From positions 37,069,221 to 37,133,220 of the forward strand of contig JAHLJT010009419.1 of the NCBI GenBank assembly GCA_031308135.1: 64,000 nt of DNA, given 5' to 3'. The translations under genes and the position numbers were made by a program. Below are positions 32,631 through 44,600 of the stretch, piece after piece. How positions within the stretch are numbered: the first letter of the stretch is position 1; every line of letters starts with the position of its first letter. The DNA is from Acheta domesticus. Taxonomy: Eukaryota; Arthropoda; Insecta; Orthoptera; Gryllidae. The notes beneath the pieces were generated by a model, which saw only the letters and a program-made list of their open reading frames with translations, searched no databases and was not told where the DNA came from.

Positions 32631-33219
32631 ATTGATATTTATAGATCAGTACCCTGTCCATTTTTTTCAAATATTGTCCGTGGAGTGGTTTGTCTCATCA
32701 TGATTTCTTTAACATTTTTTGTGTCTCACATTTCATGTTAAGTCGAATTAGAATTTCAGTGTCTCTGTCATTCTGCGTGTCTTGCATTGTCTTGTTTGCA
32801 ATGCTTCTTGTTACACTTACAATGCCTCTGTTTACCATTATAATAATAACAATATAAATACAGCATAAGCCATTTATGTCAAGTCAAAATTGGTTAATAT
32901 TAATACAATATAGAATATAGATATTTCTAATTGTTAAATACAATAAAGGACTTAAACTCAATTTTCGAACTAAATATAAAACAATAGAATGTTAATTACT
33001 TTTATAAATCCTAGTACAATAAAATTAAAATTGAAAAACAATACTAATAAAAAAGAAAGGAAAAAAGGAAAGAAGAAAAATAGTCGTCTTCTTATGAGTT
33101 GATGCCTGGGCTGGGTCCATACCTTATATTCAACAATCAGTTTGGGGATTTCAAAACATGCAACAGAGTACGTAGAAAGTATTAGTGCTTTTTTATATTT
33201 ATGTAGATACGTGTTTATG

Positions 33220-33222
33220 ATG

Positions 33223-33253
<31 letters not shown>

Positions 33254-33256
33254 GTA
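33220..33256. repeat. (AT)n-rich microsatellite at the left end of the inverted-repeat copy
   Basis: Alternating TA/TG dinucleotides run up to the left boundary (about 33267) of the repeat copy shared with 47075-49338. Confidence 0.88.
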
Positions 33257-33266
33257 TATTATTTTG

Positions 33267-34648
33267 TACCGTTCTCGACACATAAAATGGTTAACGGCCA
33301 AATTCAGAAGTGCCCGTCTTTCCGCGCATTCTGGCACACTGTACGGACGATAACGCCATCTGGTTCTTTCATAGTTAACTATTACAAAAGAACACTCGGA
33401 ACCAACTGCCAACGACTGAGAAGCTGATAGGCTAGATTTCCCGCAATCATGATCTCTAGTTTGAACGTTCTCTATGATACGCGTGTTTATCCGAATGATT
33501 GAGAGTATTGGCGTAGAAGGCACAGGGGGCGGGGATAGTCTCCATCGCGTCGTCATGCAAGCCATTCGATCGTCTACAAGAAATATATCAATAAAGATAA
33601 TATCATACAATATGACATAAAAAGTTCAACACATGCAATAGAATTAGTGGATTTGAAAAGGAAATTTAGAAATATTTAATTCTGATTTACTTGCAAAAAA
33701 ATCAATTGAATATCCCCTCTTTTAACACAAAACAACTTAAGTACGTGAATGAATATTACGGATCCGAGACGAAGAAATGAAGTGTGCGAAGGCGGCTGCA
33801 GAATCGGAAAAATAATTGGGAGTTGGAAGTTTTGGCGAAGTAATAGTGTTCAAATATCAGTGTTTACGAAATTTAAGGTTTTTGCAATAATTAAACTAGG
33901 TATTCAGTAATAATTTTGCATCGCTTGTCAAAATTGTTAGTTTGCAATATTCACCTCAAAGACAATTTGAGGACCCTTCCTCCGTATAGCGCAAATTTCG
34001 GAATTGTTTATAAAATTGTTAATTGTTGAAAAATTGTTAATTTGCAGTTTTCGGTTCTGGAATATAAGGGACCCCTTTCCTCTTCAGAACTGCAAAATTT
34101 GGAAATTGTTCATAAATTTACAAATTTTGCGAAATTATTTTATTGTCTTTTCTAAACTGCCTTTGAAGGAGATGCAAAATTCTGCAATCCAATCGGCGCT
34201 ACCGCCTTTCGTTTTCGAGATATGTAATAGTTTCTAAGAATTTAGCATGTCATGACAACTCCCATTTCTTTGGAAGTTAGTGGCAGTTCTCTCACAAATC
34301 TACCCTTCAAGCTGTTTCCCAAATGCAACGTGCATTGAGCGACACTCTTTTCTCATGCGACCCTGACACCAGAATGGTATTTGAAACTACCTTCAGAACG
34401 CAAGTCGATTGCTTTGCGGAATGGAAACATGGGTTGTTACAAATGTTCCCTAAATACGTAAATGCCAAGCAGGTCATCTTATGAGAACACACAAATTCTC
34501 TGAGCATATGAATGAATCAGTCATTTCAACAGCGGAGCCACTGCCTTATAATAGTAATAACATCCACAATTTCGTTAATTAATTGTGTTATTTAAATGCA
34601 GCCCGTGTTCAACCCATGCAGAAAAGCAAACATTAATAGTATCATTTA
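33267..34648 (+). repeat. 1.4-kb repeat, left copy of an inverted pair
   Basis: This segment matches the reverse complement of 47075-49338 along its whole length (for example 33290-33610 with 49010-49310, and 34004-34237 with 48356-48589) apart from an 879-bp hAT element in the right copy. Both copies contain the same short open frames, so these are repeat-borne and not separate genes. The right copy directly follows the end of a jockey-like ORF, so the unit may be that element's 3' UTR. The copies differ by scattered substitutions and small indels. Confidence 0.85.
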
Positions 34649-35509
34649 AACTAAATATACCCATTGTTAGGATGATTACTTTCAGAATAATTGAACGACC
34701 AGAATCTTACGTTCTCTACCATTTGACTGAAACACCGGTTAGAGGACGGCGGAGAATGTGATTAAAAGGAAATAAATATTCTATATATTGATGTCGACAT
34801 TTTGGGGAAAATGCATAACCTAACTCGTTGGGAGCCGAATTTGATTCTCATAACAAAATTGTGGCTGTCACTTCACGCATAAGATCTTTAAAATCTATTC
34901 AAAATCTGCTCCAATTTTTTTAATTGTTACCTAAATTTTAGTAAAATGCTTTTGCAATTATGATTTATGTTCGATAATTAGTAAATCCTCTCGAAATCGA
35001 AAATCTGATTTGATTTTTTGTGATCCTGACCTACACCACCAAAATTCAAACCATATTTTTTAATGAAATATATTCTTCAACTTTAGAACTTTCTATTTTA
35101 TAGTTTATAGTTTTTCAGAATATTTATATTTTTCCGTAATTTGAATATTTCGAGCAAAGCTATGTTTCATTCGAGTGTTACTATGTATTTGTAGTTCTTG
35201 TGTAATATTGTCTCCGCTCTAAATTGAAAAACAAGTGGTGGACATACTCTCTCGATTTCTTTATAACAATTACGTAATATAAAAATTCAAGTTAACCCCC
35301 AGCAAAAATTTCACAATTCCAACTGGATTGCATATATTGTCGCGGTCAATGACGTCTCATCTCTTAATTAAAAATCGCGGCATTGATCCAAAAACGTCGT
35401 TTTGGGAGTGTTTAGCACCCGCGAAATCACTCTCCGAACTGAGATTTGAATTTGAGAGCATAGGTTTCGAGATTTCATTACATAATCCAGCTGGTGGTTT
35501 ACTACAAGT

Positions 35510-36110
35510 AGTCTCACCAACTGTGGGCCACCCCTGTAACTCCTAAACGACTTCCGATATCAAAATACAGTTTTCGCTCAACAATGTGGAGTCATGGAGC
35601 AAATGAAATGGTGTACAGATATTGTTTGAAATACTTTTAGTTTTGGAGAAATTAAATCAACTTTGATTTTTTTTAAATCGAACCATATATTTTTCTTACT
35701 AGCAATAGATAAATCATAAAAAGGGGAATGCAATGATGTAACATATGTTCATATTTTGATAGTATTTTGTGTAATAAATTATACTTTCTGGCAGGAGATT
35801 GTAAATGAAACCTGCACTTTTTGCTGTAGCTGCTTGTCGCTATTGTCACTTTTGGTAAAGACCTTCGCGGCCTCTCCTCGAAAAGAGCCGGCGCCGGGAA
35901 TGCAACCTTCCTGAATGGCAACGTGAGAAAAAATCATGGTTCCATTTAAAAAATGAAAGATGATTAATTTTCTCGAAAACTAAAAATTTTTCGGACAATA
36001 TCCTTACGGTACATTACTTGCCTTATGATTCCGCATTGTTGGGCGAAAACTACATTTCTATATCGGGAACTGTTTAGAAGTTACGGGGGAGGCCCATAGT
36101 TGGTGGGACT
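35510..36110. mobile_element. 601-bp TIR element with about 87-bp inverted ends
   Basis: 35510-35597 (starting AGTCTCACCAACTGTGGGCC) matches the reverse complement of 36024-36110 (starting AGTCCCACCAACTATGGGCC) at most positions, including CGATAT, AGTTTTCGC and CAACAATG words. No clear target-site duplication. The interior has a minus-strand open frame (35673-35921) without recognised domains. Probably a nonautonomous DNA transposon; superfamily not assigned. Confidence 0.75.
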
Positions 36111-36165
36111 GCCTGTATGCCAAACCTCGCAAGTGTTGGAGCGTTTTCATTGTCACATAAAAAGA

Positions 36166-38005
36166 AACTAGTGTTGCAACAGAATGTCACAGAGTTTCTC
36201 GTACTAGATCTCTTCTGATTTCTTTAATCTAGACTAGTTTTTTGGTTTTACATCACCTACTTTCCAGCTGTCATCCATGGCTGACATTATTTTATTTAAC
36301 ATTTTCTCAATTTTTCAGGCCATTTAAAATAGAAAAATGTGATATTAAGAATATTACATAAGTTAAACCTAATCCTATATCATAATTTTCGATTAAAAAT
36401 TTTGATCCGTTTTTGAGAAAATTTTGAAAATGTCCGGAGGCTTCATGTAAAGTACCCCCAAAAATTAATGAATGCTTTTCAAAATCGCAGGGCAACGCAA
36501 GCCAAATGGACAGGGGTTTCTTCAATTTGGAAAAATCCTACCCATGGCTTAGGCGCTAGTGTTGTTCACATACACCGGACAGACGGACGTTTTGCCGTCA
36601 ATTGGTTTTTCGGTATCAAGGACCCACAACACATGTTAAAATATACCTTTATCATCGTCTCATCAAGAGTGTGGTTGTAATTATGGCCTGTTCCAAATTT
36701 ATATTAAGATTTGGGCGCCAGAAACAGGTTACTTTAATTACTACCAAAGTTTTCCCATCTAATTTAAACAAAATTGTATAAACATCCAGCTAGCTTGGGT
36801 CGATGGGTCCGGATACAAATACTCGCTATCGCCTCGATAGCCGATTACCTGATCTGCCAACTATATAGTATGGCGTGGAATCTGAAATGTAATAATTATA
36901 TGCTTCCAACTAATTAAAGATTATGATTGACAAATGAAAACTCCTTTCATTTCCAAAGAACAAAATTCAATAATTTATTTAACGTTAAGTTTTAACAATT
37001 AATTTTATGGTCATGACCTTTTAAATACGTTATCTCTTTTGTACTGCAGTATTTCTTTACCGTTTTGCTTGCCGACGCTCCGTAATCGCTTCTCACTTGA
37101 CCGTTGTTGGTTCCAAGTTTTGCTTCTTTCTTCCGGTCTTGCGCTGCTGCTGACACGTCCAGTCCACACTGCATGAACTATTTGTCGGTTCTTATCCGAT
37201 GCTCCCGGTTCCTAATCTTTCCCACTGGTTATGTAAAACATTAAAGTTCAACTGCAATATCCGAAAAACTGTGCAAGTCCTCCGCGAATTCACTTCTGGA
37301 AAATAATTCTCAGAGTCCATTAAAAAAACTATTACTTTTCTCACAAAAATATACAAGTCCCACTTTCCTAATATAATGTCCGCAAACGATCTTTACATCA
37401 CGTCATCTACTATCAAAATCCGCGATCTTCACTCCACGACACCCAGAATCAGAATGTTCTGTTCAATGTGTTCTTTAACCCTTTATGGTTCGGTAAGCGT
37501 CCCTCATTCTATTTTTTCAAAACACAGCGGCAAAATTAGACTGTCTAATCTTCACCAGCCAACCCGGGCGTCTCTTACGAACCCAAGTAGCCACGACCCC
37601 GTCATTCATTCGTTTTTGAACCAACCACATCTTATCTTCTTTAGCTATCTAGCCAGCGTCCTGACATCTTCAAGGCCTGTGTACAGTTTGTTGACCTTGC
37701 CAACTTCTGCGCTGTCGTTGCTAAGGCCGTATACCGCCATATTGCATACCCATTTATCCATCCCTTGTACAACTAATATTATTAAATAAAATTTGTAATA
37801 TTCTGGTATATCACAATGTATTCTGGATAAACTACGTATTAGAGGATTTTTTCTTAATTTAGCTCAGGATTTATCCACTTTTTCGTGATCGTGGCCTAAA
37901 AATGACTTTTTTTCCAGAAAATCCGCCGTTTTCTCGTGCAGCATCACATAACTTTCCCTACACTACATATATAATTTGTATATACGTACGTATACGGGAA
38001 AGTAA
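36166..38005 (+). repeat. Unclassified repeat family copy split by an LTR-like insertion
   Basis: 36166-36633 carries the start motif (AAACTAGTGTTGCAACAGAA), the TCCGGAGGCTTCATGTAAAG block and the GACAGACGGACG block. The family resumes at 37816 (CTACGTATTAGAGGATTTTT) and ends with the hairpin (ACTTTCCCTACACTAC to CGTATACGGGAAAGT) at about 37953-38005. Comparison with the 28489 copy shows 36634-37815 is foreign. An isolated hairpin end also lies at 38583-38617. Confidence 0.65.
36634..37815. mobile_element. 1.18-kb insertion, possible solo or truncated LTR element
   Basis: It interrupts a repeat copy. The outer ends are TGTTAAAATATACC (left) and GGTATATCACA (right), so TG...CA with short inverted ends, as in LTRs. 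On the minus strand TGGCGCCCAA occurs at 36720-36711, resembling a tRNA-Lys primer-binding site; read that way, 37815-36721 would be a 5' LTR and the rest a fragment of interior. I see no target-site duplication, so assignment is tentative. The plus-strand open frame 37376-37789 has no domain and is not called. Confidence 0.4.
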
Positions 38006-40953
38006 AAATAATAAAAAAGGAGAAAAGAAATAACAAAGTGATGAAAATGAAAAGGAATCACGACAAGGAAACCCAGCCACATACAAAGAGAAAAAACAAA
38101 AAACATTCTGGAAACCGTAGTTGGGAATATAAACTTTGTTGATGCATTCTTTATTGGAGAAAATAAAACAGGAAGAATAATGAGATAAAATGTCAATCAC
38201 GGAGAACAAGAATAAATCAAAAGATAAAGACACTTATATAGAAAATGTTCTCACAAGACAGGAAAGAGTGATCTATGCTGCACTCTGGCAAGTAGCAATA
38301 CAAGAAAGAGAAGAGGGGGAAATAATGAAGATCGGCTATAAAAAATAGAAATAAATGTAAACTGGGAGTATTGGGACAACACCATGAAAAAAAAACTCAA
38401 AAAAATAAGAAAAAGTTCATGGACAAAAAGCATCAACGCTAAACAACACACGACTGCATCCAAGACACCATATAATAAAGAACAATACATGAAAAAAACA
38501 AAAAAGAAACAATCAAAGATATGTATTACAATAGCAATGTCAGGACATTGCTGTGTGGGGAGAGAAAAATGGAACTCATTCACGCTTCGTATATACGTAT
38601 GTATACGGGAAAGTAAAAATCCACTAATTTACAAAATTATACTTTTGTCTTGACAATGTTATGCATGAAACGGGCAAAATTCGTGATAGCGAACAAGGAA
38701 TTCTAAAAAAAATTGTAATTGACGTGCGGCATTGAAATAACACGATTTTATTGTAGTAAAATAAATAACACGATTTTAAATCGGAAACATAATGAATTTT
38801 AAAATATTGTACTGTTATTCTCTTTTTTCCACAAACAAAACTGTTTGTATGTCTTAGAATACAAAAAGAACAATGGAATTGCCGTCTTAATATTTCGGAT
38901 ACCTCGAAGTTACATACTTCGGAAAGAGAGTCTTTTAGTAATCTTGTAATCGTACGTCGTAAGAAATCTTGCAGAATTTTAGCGATATATCGACAAGAAA
39001 TAGGACGTTTTTTGTGTCTGTGAGTAATTCACTAAAACCCGTCTTGACTTTTCCTCTTTTGCCTTGATATGAGTTATGTTCCTACTATGTATATTGTTTG
39101 TCTCCTTTACTTAGAAAGAAACAAAATAATTTCTATTAATTTCAAAATAATTTCTATTTAATGCATGCACTGTCTCACAAACGCTTTTCATAGAGAATGT
39201 GAATAAAGATGATAGGAATTGCTGGTGATCAGCAATTACAATTATTCTTACTGTGTCAATACTTCGAATTTGCAATCTCTACTTTGAAATTAACAAGTTT
39301 TCCAGAAGGTAGTTCTGATGAATATTTATGGGACGTCTTTTAGTTGTGTGTTGAAATTTCATAGCTTTAAAGTAAAATAAAATAAATTTCAAAATTCAAT
39401 TTGTCGAAAAATTTTTGAAGGTGGAAATGTTTTTTGGACATTGATTTCAGATGTATGCAGAAATATATTTTGTGTCTTCTATTTTTTTAAAGACAACAAA
39501 GATAATACAGATTTTGAGTAAAAAAATGAATAGAAATTTTTTTGATATCCAGCAAATATTTTTACCAAAAATTAACGCAAAAATGACTGCTTCCACTTAT
39601 ACACCGGGCGACAATGTTAGTGATATATCTTTGCTTGATTCGATATTATAGTTCAGAAAAGAGTTGAATAAAATCATCTTTCTTTAGAGGGATTATCGAT
39701 TTTCTCTCATAAGCCTCAAGCTAGCACTGACTTGCCAATTTTCCTGGGGAAGCACTTTCGACTCCGGGTGAAATCAGATAAGGGGCTATACAGCGTTGCC
39801 AAGGAAAAATCAATATTTTCACTCACGCCAAAGCAAACTGAAGTATTCGTATTTCCTATTCATTCTTCTTTTCATTCATTTTCAGAATAGCAAAGCCACA
39901 TAAGAGTTAATTATCTCATTAGTGAAAGACCTGTCTACTTCAGAGACGCTAAAATTTTGCTTTTTAGAAATAAAAAGTTTAATACTCGCAGTATCGCAGT
40001 TTGAAATTACAGCAACTCGCTATTTTTCCAGCTTTACTTGTTATATAAATTCCTATTTCTGAGATAAAAGCTAACTTTTCTAGTCATACTCCAAAATAGC
40101 ACGATTTTCTCGTATTTGTTAGTCTCTTTAATACTTTTAGTCTGAATTAGCTTTTCGTTTTTTTTTTTCACCCTCTTCACAGCAACTGTTTATTGGTGCC
40201 TGTAACATATTTTTACTTTTTCATACTTACTTCGTTACAAGAGAAAGTTTTGTAATCGTATGCCGGTGAATTTTCATCAAAAAACTCTTATTGCCAAGTC
40301 CTGTTAACGAAAAACTGAGTAAATCGTGTTTGTTTACGAGAATATAGCAAATTATTTCTTCTAACACGTTGTGTAAGGGAACGTCCATAAATTACGAAAC
40401 GGTAAAGTGGGAGGGGGTCTGAGCCTGTGTTACTCTGCGTTACATGGGGGTAAGGGGATATTAATTGTTACGTAACATAATTTTTTTTAATTTTTCAATA
40501 TTTGCTGAAATGATTCCTTTTTTGAGTCCTGTATTAAAACATTAAAATATTAACACATATAACAATAAAAATTAATTTCGACGGCAAAATGTCAGTCTGT
40601 CTGTGTGTCTGTCCGTTCGTCCATCTTGGTTAATGCTAGCGCCTAAACTGTACTTCCGATTTTCTTCAAAATTGATATTCCTCGATCGATTTAAATGATT
40701 TCGAGGCCCTCTGAGTTTGCCAGAAACATTTTGATTTTGGAAGTTCTTTGTAAATATTTTAAAATTTTCTCAAAATGACTCCCAAAATTTTGATTAAACT
40801 TTGGCCTCGAATAGCGTAAAGAACGCCTAAGTGAAGAATATTAAATTAAAATTAAGTTCATTTCATTTTACTCAGTGAATATAGCACTATCCATGCAAAA
40901 CATTAAAGAACACAATATTGATGCAGTTTTGAGAAAATCTTAAATTTAATATT
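38006..40953. other. AT-rich stretch without recognised genes
   Basis: A-rich plus-strand sequence at 38010-38560 gives short Lys-rich frames. Near 40379-40470 a segment starting GGGAACGTCCATAAATTACG resembles the ends of common insect DNA-transposon repeats, but no partner end was found. An inverted copy of the unclassified family's GACGGACGG block lies at about 40580-40700 (GTCTGTCTGTGTGTCTGTCC on this strand). Confidence 0.4.
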
Positions 40954-41159
40954 TGTTGGAGATCAAGCTCAGTTTATCTATTTACGTATTACTGTGGCTT
41001 TGATCCAATAAATACAAGGGGTTTTTGTAAGCAGATATTCCGTTTTATTCCAGACAGAAAATCATTACAACTTAGTTACGATCAACAATACTCCTTTGTT
41101 TCTCCATTGTATAACACATGAACGTGCCACACGAAACCTATGATATATGTTTACCAACA
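40954..41159 (-). repeat. Copia element 3' LTR
   Basis: 206 bp, TGTTGG...CCAACA ends, directly followed on the plus side by the element's polypurine tract. Nearly identical to 45333-45538. Confidence 0.96.
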
Positions 41160-41175
41160 AATCCCCCCCTTTCGT
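41160..41175 (-). promoter_or_regulatory. Polypurine tract of the copia element
   Basis: On the minus strand the bases just before the 3' LTR are purine-rich (GAAAGGGGGGGATT), the place and composition of the plus-strand DNA synthesis primer of LTR elements. Confidence 0.85.
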
Positions 41176-41196
41176 GTGTGCACGAAAATATAATTT

Positions 41197-41640
41197 TCAT
41201 ATCAACATCCCCAATGATAACATATGACGACTTAACGTATTTTTATCGACGTCTTTGGTTAAGATGTCCGCAGTCATGTCATAAGATCTGAGATGTTTTA
41301 TAATTATTTCTCGATTTTCAATATCTTCTTTTACAAAATTAGATTTCCTCATAACATGTTTATTTCTTGCAGTCATTTTGAAATCATTAGTCCAGTCTGT
41401 AATCGATTTATTATCAGTAAAAATTTGTACAGGTCGACGAATCAATTTTTGGAAGCCGATGTCCTCGATGAGTGATACAACCCATTTCTCCTCGCAGATC
41501 GCCTCGCAAATCCCAATCAACTCCGACTCCATTGTTGATAATGCTACCATTTTCTCCTTCTTACACTTCCAACCAATCAATGATTTTCCTAGCATCATCG
41601 TATATCCCGCAAATGATTTACTATCTTTAGTAACGCACTA
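41197..41640 (-). pseudogene. Copia pol C-terminus (RNase H), out of frame with gag-pol
   Basis: Codes for the second half of the RNase H domain: LGKSLIGWKCKKEKMVALST, MESELIGICEA, FTDNKSITDWTND and the C-terminal LTKDVDKNTLSRHMLSLGML, with a stop at 41197. ALSTMESEL and the TDNKS block carry conserved RNase H residues. The reading frame differs from the main polyprotein; a small deletion around 41632-41640, just after the YSDAS segment, separates them. This copy would make a polyprotein that lacks the end of RNase H unless ribosomes shift frame, for which I see no slippery site. Confidence 0.88.
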
Positions 41641-44600
41641 GCGTCTGAATATACATTCAGAACACCTTGTTCTTCGGATATTTTCAATTTAACGTGTTTG
41701 GTTCCTTTCAAGTACCTTAAAGCTCTTTTAATGCCTTGCAGATGAATAGTTCTTGGATCCCTCGAATATTGAGATAACTTGCTGTAAGTGTAGGCCAAAT
41801 CTGGACGAGTGGCAGCCACAAGGTATCCCAGACAACCCAGCATTTCTTGGTATAAACTGACGTTGACTTTATCGAAGTTTTCAAAATCATCCATTTTTAC
41901 TCCCATTACTCCAGGTGTACTTACGGGGTGACATTCATTCATTTTAAACCTTTCTAATATTTCTTCTATACATTTTTCTTGATCTAGTGAAAAACCATGA
42001 TCCCTTCTTACAACTCTTATACCCAAAAACGATTCATTCAAATCGCCATCCATTACCTTTATAGTAAGATGTTTCTTTAAATTCGTTATCAAGTTGTCAA
42101 TGAGAGTTGTATTCTCTCCTATGATGATACAATCGTCTACATAAAAACCAATGATCAAAAACTCCTTATTTTGAGCGTTCAAAAATACGCAAGGGTCACT
42201 TTTGCATGATTCCATTCCACAACACTTGAGAATACTGCATAATTTCTTGAACCAGCATCTTCCGGCTTCAGGTAGGCCGTACAAGCTCTTCTTTAGCTTT
42301 AAAACTTTATTCCCCTCTATGTTCACACCGTCTGGAATTTTCATATAAACGTCGCGTTCCAATTTTCCGTTTAGATAAGCGGTTTCTACATCAATGTATT
42401 TCACATGATAATTGTTCATTGCAGCCACAGAAAGTAAGATGCGAAAAGTTTCCAGCCTCATCACTGGACTATAAGCACACTCAAAATCTCTTCCGCTCAC
42501 TTGTCTGGATCCATCCACTACTAACCTCGCTTTGTATTTCACCTTGTCTCCCACGCACTTTCTTTTAAATATCCATTTGTTCCGTAGAATATTTTCGTTC
42601 ATTGATTCTTTCCGTTCTACTACATCCCATGTATTATAGTTTTGCAAACACTGCAACTCTTGTTTTATTGCTTTCTCCCATTCATTGCAGTCGGGTCCAT
42701 TCATCGCGTTTTGATACGTTTTGGGGGTTGTCTCAACAGCCATATTCGCAGCAGCATCATACCTTACAACAGGGCGTCTCGTTCTAGACGATTTGCGAAT
42801 TCTTGCTTCAGTACCAGAATCGTTTGAATGGTTTATAACAATATTCTTCGTCTGATTGTTTTCTTCTTCAGTTTCTTCATTGATTTGACAGACATTTTCA
42901 TCGATATCTGAGACAGAATCATTATTAATTTTCTGTCCTACTTGAAAGTTCACTAACACATCATTATTCTCAGTTGGACAGTTTTCACAATTTTTATCAG
43001 TGGATTCGACGTCAAGAAGATCGTAATCCAAATAGTTTAGATTTTCCCGTTTCGAAATGTCCCATGATTTATATCCCATCTCCGACTCAATAAATACTAC
43101 ATCTCTCGATTCATATATGTCATCGCTTTCCAAGTCATATATACGGTAAGCTCTGCGATATCTTGAATATCCAACGAAGATACCGCATTTTCCTCTTCTC
43201 TCCAATTTATTCGTATTTGGCTTCGCATTTTTAAAGAAAACCTTGCAGCCAAATATTCTGAAATGTGACACCGTGGGTTTGATTCCAGACCATAACTCTA
43301 AAGGAACTTTACCATTTCCATGTTTCTTAGGGGTAACGTTGTAGGCATATACAGCCGTTTGCGCAGCCTCCGCCCAGAATCTCAATGGTAAACCGGAATC
43401 TATTAACAAAGTTCTTATGGCATTTAGAACAGTCCGATTAGCCCTTTCAGCTATTCCGTTGCTTTGTGGTGTATATGGTACCGTTCTTTCGCACTTAATT
43501 CCTTTATTTTTGTAAAAATTTTGAAGAGTCGCGTTGATAAATTCCTTTCCATTATCAGTCCTAACACATTTCACTTTACACTGCGTTTCATTTTCCCTTC
43601 TTTGAGTAAATTCCATTAACCTATCTGCACATTCATGTTTGTGTTGCACAAACTCGGCAAAATATCTGCGACTGTATTGATCAACAATCAACAACAAATA
43701 TCTGCTCCCTCCCAGTGAAGTCACCGGCATAGGACCGCATAAATCTACGTGCAGTCTCTCCAAAACACGTGAAACACTTTCAATGTCTACCTCTTTGAAT
43801 GGAAGTCTTGTAAATTTTCCCTGCAAACAACTGTCACATGTTTTGTATTCACTCGGAAAATCTTCAAGGCCTCTGACTAATTTATTTCTACACATTTTTT
43901 CGATGTCTTTATGGTTGACATGACCCATTCTTCTGTGCCATAGGTTTTCAATGTTTGTATTCGACTTGAAACAGATTTCAGTAATTTCACTTTCACTATT
44001 ACACTCACTATTATCACATTCTTTGTCGTCCACATCCATTTCAAGAATAAAGTTATCTCCGTCAAACAGTCCATTTGCAATAAGTGAATTATTAATAGTA
44101 TCAAATATTCTAACACCTTGTTCATCGAGTACAATTCTTTTGTCCTTCTTTACTATACTGGAGACAGATAATAAGTTAGAATTCAAACATGGTACATGCA
44201 GCACCTTTTCTAGATTGACCTTGATGAGGTCATTTGATTTAGTGCTACAGTATCCAACAACGTTTCCGACAGCGTCCGAACATATTTTTCTTCCTGATTC
44301 TACGGTCTCAATTTCGGTTCGCGCTGACTTCTCATTTCTCAGTAGACCGTCCCTCGACGTCATATGCGATGTGCAACCAGAATCCAAGAGCCACCTAATT
44401 TTTCTTCCGTCGCTTGACGCGATTTCTTTTTCTTTTGCTACCATTGCTTGCATCTTTTTCGTGTACTTGGATGAACTGCGTTTTCGATTATTTAAATTTC
44501 TTTCTTCCTGATTTGCAAAGGTTTCGCTGCTTTTATTGTAATAGTTTTTATGCAGATTTTTAGGTTTGTTTTCTCCTTCGGATTTGTTTTCGTATCCGCC

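Noticed and set aside
32275..32703. 142-codon plus-strand open frame
   Set aside because: The opposite strand carries clear retrotransposon motifs; the plus frame has none.
33215..33610. 131-codon minus-strand open frame, repeated near 49020-49290
   Set aside because: Shared by both copies of the inverted repeat and not conserved in full between them; no domain recognised.
37376..37789. 137-codon plus-strand open frame
   Set aside because: Lies inside the LTR-like insertion, is low in complexity and has no recognisable motif.
40379..40470. GGGAACGTCCATAAATTACG segment as a DNA-transposon end
   Set aside because: It resembles ends common in insect repeats, but no partner end or target duplication was found, so no element is called.
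43951..44511. 186-codon plus-strand open frame
   Set aside because: Antisense shadow of copia gag-pol.
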